A DNA stretch of 64,000 nucleotides. Origin: Rhodophyticola porphyridii. Lineage in GTDB: Bacteria > Pseudomonadota > Alphaproteobacteria > Rhodobacterales > Rhodobacteraceae. Shown in pieces: positions 16,418 through 24,650 of the stretch. Position 1 is the stretch's first letter. Each line of letters opens with the position of its first letter. The notes under the pieces are model-generated. The model searched no databases, was not told where the DNA came from, and saw nothing but the letters and a program-made list of their open reading frames with translations. A program made the position numbers and the translations under genes. The DNA is taken from contig NZ_RCNT01000006.1 of assembly GCF_003688285.1 (NCBI RefSeq), positions 233,420-297,419 on the forward strand. Direction: 5' to 3'.

Positions 16418-19400
16418 AGGTCGATTTCGACAATGCCTCCGGGCTCCGCCGCACGGGATTGGCACAAGATGATGCTGTGTTGCCGCTGCGCTTTCGACAG
16501 TACGAAATCCCTGTGCTCCACGGCGCCGGAAATCAGCCCGCATTTGCAGACGCCGCAGATCCCGTCGGAGCATTTCACATCCACATGAATGCCGTTTTCG
16601 GCCAGAACATCCGTGGCGGATCTCTCGGCCGGCACAAGCAGATCACGTCCATCCCTGAGGCGCAGGATGAAATCGTGGTTCACATAGTCCGGCACCTCGG
16701 GGACCGAGAAGTATTCCAGATGCCGTGCCTCGTCGGGGATGCCATGCGCCGTGGCGCTGTCGATCACCGCGCCCATGAAAGTTTCGGGGCCGCAGGTATA
16801 GACATGGGTGCCTTCGGCGGCGGCGGCCATGATCGCGTCCAGATCGGCCCGCGTGCCTTCGTCGGAGATATGAAGATGCAGGTTTCCGGTCCATTCCATT
16901 GCGGCCAGATCGTTCAGGAAACCCGCGCTGGCCCGTGATTTCGCGCAATAATGCAAGGCAAAGGGCTTGCCCAATGCATGCAGGCGATGGGCCATGGCGA
17001 TCATCGGCGTGATCCCGATGCCGCCGCCCATCAACAGGCTGAAGGGGGCCTGCTCCTCCAGCGGAAAGTGATTGATCGGCCGGGAGATGAAGATCTGCCG
17101 CCCCTCGCTGAAAATGCGGTGCATCAGTCGGGAACCACCCCGGCCCAGATCCTCCCGCAGGACCCCGATCTGGTACTTCGTGCGATCCGCGGGATCGCCG
17201 GACATGGAGTATTGGCGCAGAAATTCGGGTGCCACGACGATGTCCAGATGCGCGCCCGCGGTCCATTCCGGCAATGCGCCGCCATCGGTGGCCCGGAACT
17301 CGTACTTGATGACCTCCGGCGTCATCGCCTCGGCCTTGGCCACCACGACCTGCAGGACCGGGCTGTTGCCATCATTGGTGTAGCGATGCACCACGCTGTC
17401 ATCCCCGCGGGCCAGACGGTCGCGATACTCCTCCGCGGTGATCATCGCCTGATAGGCCTCGATCCCCGCCTCGCGATCCATCGGGAACGGGTAGGGATAG
17501 GGATGCGGTGCCAGCGGGGCGGGGTAGACCGCCAGCGTCTGATCCTCGTATTTCAGATCAAGATCGCGTTGCAGATCGCGGGCATTGACCGGATGCGACG
17601 CGGGGCCGTAGCTGTCATCCTCGCGAAGCTCCAGATCCCACCACCATTTCTTGACTGGGTTCAGCCCCCCGTTTCCAAGCGCGTCATCGAGCCTGGCCAA
17701 TGCGGGAGCCGCCGCCGGGATATTCATCGCCGCCCAACGAAATGGCTTTTCGGCAAACAGCCCCTCCAGGTTCCACGGACAGGTTTTCATGCATCGGCCG
17801 CACATCGCCCCGCCAAGTGTGGTGATCCGGTAACTGGCGCAGCGTTCGCTGTCGGATTTCCAGATTTCGTAGCCGTTGAACATCAGCTTCGGCCCGGCAG
17901 TGATGGCCCCCGAAGGGCATTCGCGCGCGCATTTGTTGCAGCTTTCGCAGAACCGTTGCAGGCCGAAATCAATCGGCTTGTCATGGGCCATGGGCATATC
18001 GGTCGTCACCACGCCCGACTTCAGGCGGGGGCCAAGGAACGGGTTCAGGATGACCTCCCCGATGCGGGACACCTCGCCCAGACCGCTCAGCAGCAAAAGG
18101 GGCGGCTGCAACACTTCCCCGTCGAGCACCGTATGGGCCTTGGCACTGTAGCCGAGATTTCTGATCTGCTTGGCGATGACGCCGCCCAGAAGCGAAAACC
18201 GAAGGTAGGCGCGCATGGATTGCGCAACGCTGATCCAATCGTCGCCGGAGGCGCCTTCCATTGTCTCATAGCCCTGATCGATGATCATGCTGATCGCCTG
18301 ATCGTGGGGCGGCTTGATCGGGTCGCCGCGCGCGTCGTGGGAGTACCATGTCCAGTCGGGGCAGCGGCTGATCCCGACGGCGTCGACGCCCAGAAAGTAA
18401 CTGGCCGCCTTGATCGCATCGGCATTGGCCTGGGGCTCATCGGGGCGTGGTCCGTCTGCGGCTGACCCGTCCTGCAACAGTACGAATGCCCCCAGCATCC
18501 GCCGCTGCGCCATGGAGGGTGCGGCCTTGCGCACGTAATAGCCGCCTTTCGCGGCATTCTGATTGGCTTTGCCCATATCGCCGAACTGGGCACGGGCAAA
18601 CATATCCGAGCGTTTGGGCACGCGGGCGACATTCGGTTCGTCGATATAGGTCGTTGGCGTGTCCACCCGCGTCAGCGTCTCGAACGGGTGCGGGCCGTCG
18701 GCGAAGTCGCGTCGCGCGAACGGGTCACGGTTCAGCGCCGATTTGGCGAACCCTTTGCCCAGCCACCAGGCGGGCCCCTTGGCTCTGAACCGGGGTTGCC
18801 GGGCCATGGGAACAAGCGGCGCGTCAACGGTCAGGTCGAATTCGGTGGTGATCGCGGCGATGCCGAAACGGCTGCCCAGATAGGGGTTTGCCAGCGTGCC
18901 ATCCTCAACACTCGCAAGGCCCGCGGCCACGGCCAGAACGTTCAGGTCCACATCCGCGCTGGTGCCCGTATGCGCCTTGGCATCCCAGCCCAGAATGCGG
19001 ATGTAATTGGCCAGCACCACGGCGGTTTCGGTTGCGCGCAAACAGGCGCGATGGGCCTGCGCATCGTCCAGCCAGCCAACCCCTTTCTCGTCCGAACGCG
19101 GGTCGCGCGGCATCTCGTAAAGAAAGACGATCGCGCGGGTATGGCCATCGATCGTGCTGGGCGGGGCCTCCACCGCGTCTTTCAGATCGGCCATGATCAT
19201 GTCGATGCCGGAAGCCAGCGTCTTGGTCTGCTTGGTGCGCAGTTCATCGGCCAGCGCGTCGATGCCGGGGTTGCGATAGGGTTCCGCCAGGCGCGCCGCA
19301 GCGGGCAGAGGCCCGATCCCCACCATCGAGGCATCGGAGAAGTATCCGAAGGCCTTCAGGTGATTGGCGCGTTCGGTCGGGTCATCCGGGCATACGGACC

Positions 19401-19620
19401 GGGACGCGGTCATCAGCCCGTCGCGGATGGCGTCCATCATCGCCTGATACTCCGTCATCGCGTTGACGATGGAGGCGGGCGTGTCGGGGCGTGTGAAATT
19501 CAAGGGCGCGAAGGGCGGCACCTGAGACAAATCCGGCATCGGGCCGCGGGCCAGCCGCTCCATCGGGTAGGGGCCCATGTGAACCGGACGGTTTGCATCG
19601 GAAAAGAAACGGATTGTCAT
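16414..19620 (-). CDS. Self-sufficient (reductase-fused) cobalamin reductive dehalogenase
   Basis: This 1068-residue cytoplasmic protein resembles the catabolic, NAD(P)H-linked dehalogenases (BhbA, NpRdhA). Residues ~90-270 and ~410-555 are two related modules (IRILGWDAKAHT at 207, IRNLGYSAKAHT at 486), the first probably a degenerate copy. The second ends in two [4Fe-4S] motifs (Cys558/561/564/568 and Cys594/607/610/614). Tyr426 and Lys494 are candidate acid residues. The C-terminal third is a phthalate-dioxygenase-reductase-like module with RQYS (802) for flavin, GGGIGITP (865) for NAD(P)H and plant-type [2Fe-2S] cysteines 1017/1022/1025/1053. No Tat signal is present, unlike respiratory enzymes. 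The start at 19620 follows GGGGAGG; a longer frame to 19713 lacks support. The substrate is unknown. Confidence 0.88.
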   Translation of the reverse strand: MTIRFFSDANRPVHMGPYPMERLARGPMPDLSQVPPFAPLNFTRPDTPASIVNAMTEYQAMMDAIRDGLMTASRSVCPDDPTERANHLKAFGYFSDASMVGIGPLPAAARLAEPYRNPGIDALADELRTKQTKTLASGIDMIMADLKDAVEAPPSTIDGHTRAIVFLYEMPRDPRSDEKGVGWLDDAQAHRACLRATETAVVLANYIRILGWDAKAHTGTSADVDLNVLAVAAGLASVEDGTLANPYLGSRFGIAAITTEFDLTVDAPLVPMARQPRFRAKGPAWWLGKGFAKSALNRDPFARRDFADGPHPFETLTRVDTPTTYIDEPNVARVPKRSDMFARAQFGDMGKANQNAAKGGYYVRKAAPSMAQRRMLGAFVLLQDGSAADGPRPDEPQANADAIKAASYFLGVDAVGISRCPDWTWYSHDARGDPIKPPHDQAISMIIDQGYETMEGASGDDWISVAQSMRAYLRFSLLGGVIAKQIRNLGYSAKAHTVLDGEVLQPPLLLLSGLGEVSRIGEVILNPFLGPRLKSGVVTTDMPMAHDKPIDFGLQRFCESCNKCARECPSGAITAGPKLMFNGYEIWKSDSERCASYRITTLGGAMCGRCMKTCPWNLEGLFAEKPFRWAAMNIPAAAPALARLDDALGNGGLNPVKKWWWDLELREDDSYGPASHPVNARDLQRDLDLKYEDQTLAVYPAPLAPHPYPYPFPMDREAGIEAYQAMITAEEYRDRLARGDDSVVHRYTNDGNSPVLQVVVAKAEAMTPEVIKYEFRATDGGALPEWTAGAHLDIVVAPEFLRQYSMSGDPADRTKYQIGVLREDLGRGGSRLMHRIFSEGRQIFISRPINHFPLEEQAPFSLLMGGGIGITPMIAMAHRLHALGKPFALHYCAKSRASAGFLNDLAAMEWTGNLHLHISDEGTRADLDAIMAAAAEGTHVYTCGPETFMGAVIDSATAHGIPDEARHLEYFSVPEVPDYVNHDFILRLRDGRDLLVPAERSATDVLAENGIHVDVKCSDGICGVCKCGLISGAVEHRDFVLSKAQRQHSIILCQSRAAEPGGIVEIDL

Positions 19621-19728
19621 GAACGATAGTGCCTCCCCTCGGCGCGGACTATTGCGCGAACCGGGGCCGGGTTCCAGTGGCTGAGCCAAGAAAGCGGTTG
19701 ACGGGTCAGCCAAATCGGATCAACTTAA

Positions 19729-19740
19729 TGGAACGTTCCA
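19729..19740. promoter_or_regulatory. Palindromic LacI-type operator between dehalogenase and oxidoreductase genes
   Basis: TGGAACGTTCCA is a perfect 12-bp palindrome with the central CG typical of LacI-family operators. It lies 109 nt upstream of the dehalogenase start and about 50 nt upstream of the divergent operon. A TTGACG hexamer at 19698-19703 could be the -35 of the rightward promoter; the -10 is not clear. A related site is at 30232-30245. Confidence 0.65.
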
Positions 19741-19790
19741 AAAAATCCAGCCGAACTGGCCACGCGGAACGATAGGGGAGGATGATGCCG

Positions 19791-20792
19791 ATGAAATGGG
19801 GTCTGATCGGGGCCAGTACGATTGCGGCCGAGCGCATGATCGAGGCATTCCGCGCCGTGTCCGGCGGCGGTGCGGTGACCCATGTCCTGTCCTCCAGCCC
19901 CGAGCGGGCGGAAAGTTATGCCGCCGAACATGGCATCGCCCATGGGGTCAGCGATCTGGAGGCGCTGCTGGTCGGGGATATCGATGCCGTCTACATCTCC
20001 ACCACCAATGAAAAGCATTTCAGCCAGGCCATGGCCGCCATCGCGGCGGGCAAGCATGTGCTTTGCGAAAAGCCGCTGGCGATGACGGTCGCGGATGCCG
20101 TGACCATGGTCCGCGCCGCCGAGAAGGCGGGCCTTGTCTTTGCTACCAATCACCATCTGCGCAACGCCGGCAGCCATCTGGCCATTCGGGAGGCCGTGCG
20201 GGATGGCCGCGTCGGCGATGTGTTGAGCGTGCGCGTTTTCCACGCCGTCTATCTGCCCCCGCATCTGCAGGGCTGGCGGCTGGACAAGCCCGAGGCCGGC
20301 GGCGGCGTGATCGCCGATATCGTGGTTCATGACGCCGATACCGTGCGGTTCCATCTGGGGGAGGATCCCGTGGATGTGGTCGCGATGGCAAGCAGCGCGG
20401 GCATGGGCAAGGGCGTCGAGGACAGCGCGATGTCGGTCTGGTCCATGCCGTCGGGCGCGATGGTGCAGACCCATGAAAGCTTCACCCATCGCTTTGCCAG
20501 AAGCGGGTTTCAGATCCACGGCACCAGGGGCTCCATCGTCGCCACCGATGTGATGACGCAAGGCGCCGTCGGCGAGATTGTTCTGACCACCGAAACCGGG
20601 GCCGAAGTGTTGCCCTATGACACGCATGATCTCTATTGGCGTTCGGTGGGCTTGTTCTGCGACGCGGTGGCGGGGCAGGGCCGCCCTGCGGCTGACGGGG
20701 TGGACGGCGTGAAATCCCTCGCCGTGGCCGCCGCGGTCGCGAAGGCGGCAGAAACCGGGCGGCGCGTTGCCGTCGACTACGGAGGCATTTGA
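19791..20792 (+). CDS. Gfo/Idh/MocA family oxidoreductase
   Basis: This 333-residue NAD(P)-dependent dehydrogenase has an N-terminal Rossmann fold (WGLIGASTIAAERMI) and the family's EKPLAMT motif (around residue 93) with its catalytic lysine. The C-terminal dimer domain follows. Members act on sugars, inositols or related polyols. The ATG at 19791 is chosen over those at 19782 and 19785 because AGGGGAGG is then 9 nt away. It opens a tightly packed operon, with the next gene starting 3 nt after its stop, and an operator-like palindrome lies upstream. Confidence 0.9.
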   Translation: MKWGLIGASTIAAERMIEAFRAVSGGGAVTHVLSSSPERAESYAAEHGIAHGVSDLEALLVGDIDAVYISTTNEKHFSQAMAAIAAGKHVLCEKPLAMTVADAVTMVRAAEKAGLVFATNHHLRNAGSHLAIREAVRDGRVGDVLSVRVFHAVYLPPHLQGWRLDKPEAGGGVIADIVVHDADTVRFHLGEDPVDVVAMASSAGMGKGVEDSAMSVWSMPSGAMVQTHESFTHRFARSGFQIHGTRGSIVATDVMTQGAVGEIVLTTETGAEVLPYDTHDLYWRSVGLFCDAVAGQGRPAADGVDGVKSLAVAAAVAKAAETGRRVAVDYGGI

Positions 20793-20795
20793 GCC

Positions 20796-22367
20796 ATGGG
20801 CAAGATCGTTTCCGGGGCCGAGGCCGTGGCGCATATCGCGGATGGCGCGGTGGTGACCGTCTCGTCCTCCTCCGCGCTCGGATGCCCGGATGCGGTGCTG
20901 GAGGCGCTTGGCGCGCGGTTCAGGGACGAGGGGCATCCGCGCGGCCTGACCACCATCCACCCGATCGCGGCGGGTGACATGTACGGGGTCAAGGGGGTCG
21001 ATCATATCGCGCAGGACGGTCTGCTGGCGACGATTATCGGCGGATCCTATCCTTCGGGCCCCTCAAACCTGCCGATGCCCGCGATCTGGCAGATGATCGT
21101 GGACAACCGTGTTGCGGCCTACAATGTCCCCTCGGGCATTCTCTTCGACATGCATCGTGACGTGGCCGCGCGCAAACCGGGCGTGCTGACCAAGGTAGGG
21201 TTGGAGACGTTTGTCGACCCGGTGCGCGAGGGGTGTGCGATGAACGATGTTGCGGCGGGACGGAGCATCGTGGAACGGGCGCAGTTCGGCGGGGAGACAT
21301 GGTTGCATTTCCCGAACATCGTGCCCGATGTGGCGATCATTCGGGCAACGACGGCGGATGAACACGGCAACCTGACCTACGAACACGAAGGCGCCACCCT
21401 TGGCGCGCTGGATCAGGCGATTGCAGTGCGAAACCATGGCGGCCTCGTGATCGCGCAGGTCAAGCGGGTCACTGCGGCGGGCTCGCTTCGGCCCCATGAT
21501 GTGCATGTGCCGGGGCATCTGGTCGATATGATCGTGGTGGCGCCCGATCAGAAACAGACCACGGAAACACTCTACGACCCCGCGATCTCGGGGGAGATCA
21601 TGCGGCCATGGGACAGCTTTGCGCGGGCGGAGCACAATGTGGAGAAGGTCATCGCACGCCGCGCCGCGATGGAGTTGCGCGCCGGACAGACCGCCAATCT
21701 GGGCTTCGGCATTTCGGCGATCGTACCCCGGATCCTGCTGGAGGAGGGTCAGGCGCAGGCCGTGACCTGGGCCATCGAACAGGGGGCGGTCGGGGGCATG
21801 CCGTTGACCGGGTTCGCCTTTGGCTGCGCCTCGAACGCCCATGCCTTCGTGCCGTCACCAAACCAGTTCACCTATTTTCAGGGAGGCGGGTTCGACATGT
21901 CTTTCCTCTCCTTTCTGGAGGTGGATGTGCAGGGCAATGTCAATGTCTCGAAGCTCGGGAAAAAACCTTATCTCACGGCGGGCTGCGGGGGGTTTGTTGA
22001 TATCACGGCCCATGCGCGGAAGATCGTCTTCTCCGGGTATTTCGAGGCCGGTGCGGAGCTGTCGCTGACACCGGAGGCCATAAGCGTCACCCGACCGGGC
22101 AAGTTCACCAAAATGGTCGATGCTGTAGAACATGTCACCTTTGCCGGTCAGCGCGCCCTGCGGCAGGGGCAGGATGTGCTCTATGTGACCGAGCGCTGCG
22201 TGATGCGGCTGACCGAAACCGGGCTCGTGGCGACCGAGATCATGCCCGGCATCGATCCGGAGCGCGATATCGTGACGGCCTCTGCGGGGCGTGTCGCGGT
22301 CGCGGGCAATGCCAACCGGATGCCCGTGAGCCTGCTGTCGGAAACACCCATGGGGCTTGTCCTGTGA
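20796..22367 (+). CDS. Acyl-CoA:carboxylate CoA-transferase (fused alpha-beta, YdiF/propionate type)
   Basis: This 523-residue protein is a family I CoA-transferase in which the two subunit halves are fused. It moves CoA between short-chain carboxylates through a glutamyl thioester. The N-terminal half starts MGKIVSGAEAVAHIADGAVV. In the C-terminal half the probable catalytic glutamate is in AIEQGAVGGMP, preceded by NLGFGISAIVP. Substrate specificity cannot be read. It overlaps the following hydratase gene by 4 nt (GTGA) and follows the oxidoreductase by 3 nt. Confidence 0.9.
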   Translation: MGKIVSGAEAVAHIADGAVVTVSSSSALGCPDAVLEALGARFRDEGHPRGLTTIHPIAAGDMYGVKGVDHIAQDGLLATIIGGSYPSGPSNLPMPAIWQMIVDNRVAAYNVPSGILFDMHRDVAARKPGVLTKVGLETFVDPVREGCAMNDVAAGRSIVERAQFGGETWLHFPNIVPDVAIIRATTADEHGNLTYEHEGATLGALDQAIAVRNHGGLVIAQVKRVTAAGSLRPHDVHVPGHLVDMIVVAPDQKQTTETLYDPAISGEIMRPWDSFARAEHNVEKVIARRAAMELRAGQTANLGFGISAIVPRILLEEGQAQAVTWAIEQGAVGGMPLTGFAFGCASNAHAFVPSPNQFTYFQGGGFDMSFLSFLEVDVQGNVNVSKLGKKPYLTAGCGGFVDITAHARKIVFSGYFEAGAELSLTPEAISVTRPGKFTKMVDAVEHVTFAGQRALRQGQDVLYVTERCVMRLTETGLVATEIMPGIDPERDIVTASAGRVAVAGNANRMPVSLLSETPMGLVL

Positions 22368-23128
22368 ACGCCGTCCATCTTCATCGGGGCGCGATTGCGC
22401 GGCTCGAGCTGGACAATCCGGCCAAGCTCAACGCCTTCACTCCCGACATGCTGTCGCAGTTGGAGACCCATTGCGCGGCGTTGGACGCGGATCCCGCCGT
22501 GCTTGGGGTGCTGGTCACGGCGGCGCCGGCCAGAGCCTTTTGCGCGGGCGCGGATATCTCGGCCTGGGCGGGCCTTGCCCCCGCGGAGTTCGCCCGTCAC
22601 TGGGTGCGTGACGGCCACCGGGTGTTCGACCGGCTTGCGCGACTGTCGAAGCCCACGATTGCCGTGATCGGCGGCCATGCCTTCGGCGGCGGGCTGGAAC
22701 TGACGGCGGCGTGCGATATTCGGGTGATGGCACCGGAGGCCAGACTCGGCCTGCCTGAAAGCTCGGTCGGCATCGTTCCCGGATGGTCCGGCACGCAGCG
22801 CCTGCTGCGTCTGGTGCCGGAACCGGTGGTCAAGGAGATGGCGCTGTTCGGGCGGCATCTGACGGCGGAGCGGGCGAGGGAGATTGGCTTCGTGGCGGAG
22901 GTTGCGGCGGATCCGCTGGCCGCCGCAGAGGACATCGCCGCACGCCTGGCGCACACCAGCCCGCGGGCGACCGAGATTGCCAAATACCTGATTCACGCGG
23001 CCGCGGGCGAGGACCGGGCCGCGATGATCGAGGCTCTGGGTGGCGGCATGATCGCGGCCAGCGCCGACAAGGCCGAGGGCGTGGCCGCCTTTGCCGAAAA
23101 ACGCAAACCTGAGTTCCCCGGGAGATGA
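22364..23128 (+). CDS. Enoyl-CoA hydratase/isomerase family protein
   Basis: This 254-residue crotonase-fold protein has the oxyanion-hole segments AFCAGADISAWAG (about residues 57-69) and GGHAFGGGLELTAACDIR. The region LGLPESSVGIVPGWSGTQRLLRLV carries a Glu at the usual catalytic site. Hydration, isomerisation or C-C cleavage cannot be told apart. The start is GTG at 22364, overlapping the CoA-transferase stop. A CoA-ester substrate fits the preceding CoA-transferase. Confidence 0.9.
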   Translation: MNAVHLHRGAIARLELDNPAKLNAFTPDMLSQLETHCAALDADPAVLGVLVTAAPARAFCAGADISAWAGLAPAEFARHWVRDGHRVFDRLARLSKPTIAVIGGHAFGGGLELTAACDIRVMAPEARLGLPESSVGIVPGWSGTQRLLRLVPEPVVKEMALFGRHLTAERAREIGFVAEVAADPLAAAEDIAARLAHTSPRATEIAKYLIHAAAGEDRAAMIEALGGGMIAASADKAEGVAAFAEKRKPEFPGR

Positions 23129-23129
23129 G

Positions 23130-24650
23130 ATGACGCAGTTTACCCTGATCCCCGCATGTAGCGCCGCCATTCCGACCGACCCGTTCATCGGCCAGCATCT
23201 GATCGATGGCGCATGGGTGGGGAGCGCCGACGGCGCCGTTTTCGAGCGTCATTCCCCGGCGCATGGCGATCTTGTCAGCCGATCCGCAAGGGGCGGAAAA
23301 GATGACACCGCGCGGGCGATTGCGGCAGCCAGACACGCCTTCGATGCGGGCGACTGGGCCTCCTCCCAGGGCGCGGCGCGGGCAAGGATTCTGCTGAAGA
23401 CCGCAGATCTGATAGACGAAAACCGCGAACGGATCGCGGTTCTGGAAACCCTGGAAAGTGGCAAGCCGATCGCTCAGGCGCGGGCCGAAATCGAGGGCGC
23501 CGCCGATCTCTGGAGATATGCCGCCGCCCTTGCACGCACGCTGCATGGCGACAGCCATAACAGCCTGGGCCCCGATATGCTGGGCATGGTGCTGAAGGAG
23601 CCGGTTGGCGTGGTGTCGCTGATCACGCCATGGAATTTCCCGTTTCTGATCATCAGTCAGAAACTCCCCTTCGCGTTGGCTGCAGGCTGCACCGCGGTGG
23701 TGAAACCCTCGGAAATGACGCCCTCCACCACGGTAATCCTCGGCCAGTTGCTGCAACAGGCGGGCTTGCCCGACGGTGTGGTCAATATCGTGCTGGGATA
23801 TGGCGATCCCGTCGGGGCGCTGATGACCGGCGATGAAAGGGTCGACATGGTGTCCTTCACCGGCTCCACCGCCGTCGGCAAGCAGATCGTGAGGACCGCG
23901 GCCGGGACGCTGAAAAAGGTCTCGCTGGAGCTTGGAGGGAAGAACCCGCAGGTGATTTTCCCCGACGCCGACCTTGAGGCGACCGCCGATGCCATCGTGT
24001 TCGGCGTCTATTTCAACGCGGGCGAATGCTGCAACTCCGGCAGCCGGATCATCGTGCATGAAGACGTGGCTACGGCGCTGACCGAAATGGTCGTGGAAAT
24101 GTCGCGCAAGGTGCCGTTCGGCGACCCGCTCGATCCCCGGACCAAGGTCGGCGCAATCATCTCGCCCGAACATCAGGCCAAGATCGCGGCGTATGTCGGA
24201 GATGCCGAAACTGCCGGAGCGCAGGTGGTGCTGGGCGGTGAACCGCTTGCGATCGACGGGTTGGCAGGCCAGTTCTACGCTCCGACGATTTTGACCGGTG
24301 TCACTCCGGATATGGCAATTGCTACTGAAGAAGTGTTCGGGCCGGTCCTGTCCGTTCTGACCTTCAGGACAATGGATGAGGCGATTTCACTAGCCAATTC
24401 AGCGTCTTACGGACTGTCGGCGGGCATATGGAGCCGTGATGTCCACACCTGTCTGGAGTTCTCCCGCAAGGTTCGGGCCGGCACGGTCTGGACCAATACC
24501 TGGATGGATGGCTTTGCCGAGATGCCTTTTGGCGGGGTCAAGCAAAGCGGGCAGGGCCGGGAACTGGGCCGATACGGGATCGAGGAGTTCCTTGAGGTCA
24601 AATCCGTTCAGATGCGCATCGGCGACACCCGGCCGCGATGGGTGGCCTAA
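23130..24650 (+). CDS. NAD(P)-dependent aldehyde dehydrogenase
   Basis: This 506-residue enzyme oxidises an aldehyde to an acid. It shows SLITPWNFPF, the cofactor segment FTGSTAVGKQI, the catalytic glutamate in LELGGKNPQ and the nucleophile at about Cys301 in GECCNSGSR. The sequence resembles the betaine-aldehyde/phenylacetaldehyde branch. The start at 23130 follows GGGAG and lies one nt after the hydratase stop. Its last 4 bases overlap the convergent LacI gene. It probably feeds the CoA-transferase encoded in the same operon. Confidence 0.93.
   Translation: MTQFTLIPACSAAIPTDPFIGQHLIDGAWVGSADGAVFERHSPAHGDLVSRSARGGKDDTARAIAAARHAFDAGDWASSQGAARARILLKTADLIDENRERIAVLETLESGKPIAQARAEIEGAADLWRYAAALARTLHGDSHNSLGPDMLGMVLKEPVGVVSLITPWNFPFLIISQKLPFALAAGCTAVVKPSEMTPSTTVILGQLLQQAGLPDGVVNIVLGYGDPVGALMTGDERVDMVSFTGSTAVGKQIVRTAAGTLKKVSLELGGKNPQVIFPDADLEATADAIVFGVYFNAGECCNSGSRIIVHEDVATALTEMVVEMSRKVPFGDPLDPRTKVGAIISPEHQAKIAAYVGDAETAGAQVVLGGEPLAIDGLAGQFYAPTILTGVTPDMAIATEEVFGPVLSVLTFRTMDEAISLANSASYGLSAGIWSRDVHTCLEFSRKVRAGTVWTNTWMDGFAEMPFGGVKQSGQGRELGRYGIEEFLEVKSVQMRIGDTRPRWVA

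Noticed and set aside
16414..19620. The dehalogenase as epoxyqueuosine reductase (QueG) or a ring-hydroxylating oxygenase reductase alone.
   Set aside because: QueG is about 350-380 residues and lacks the reductase tail. An oxygenase reductase lacks the two [4Fe-4S] motifs and the N-terminal modules. Only the fused dehalogenase class accounts for both halves.
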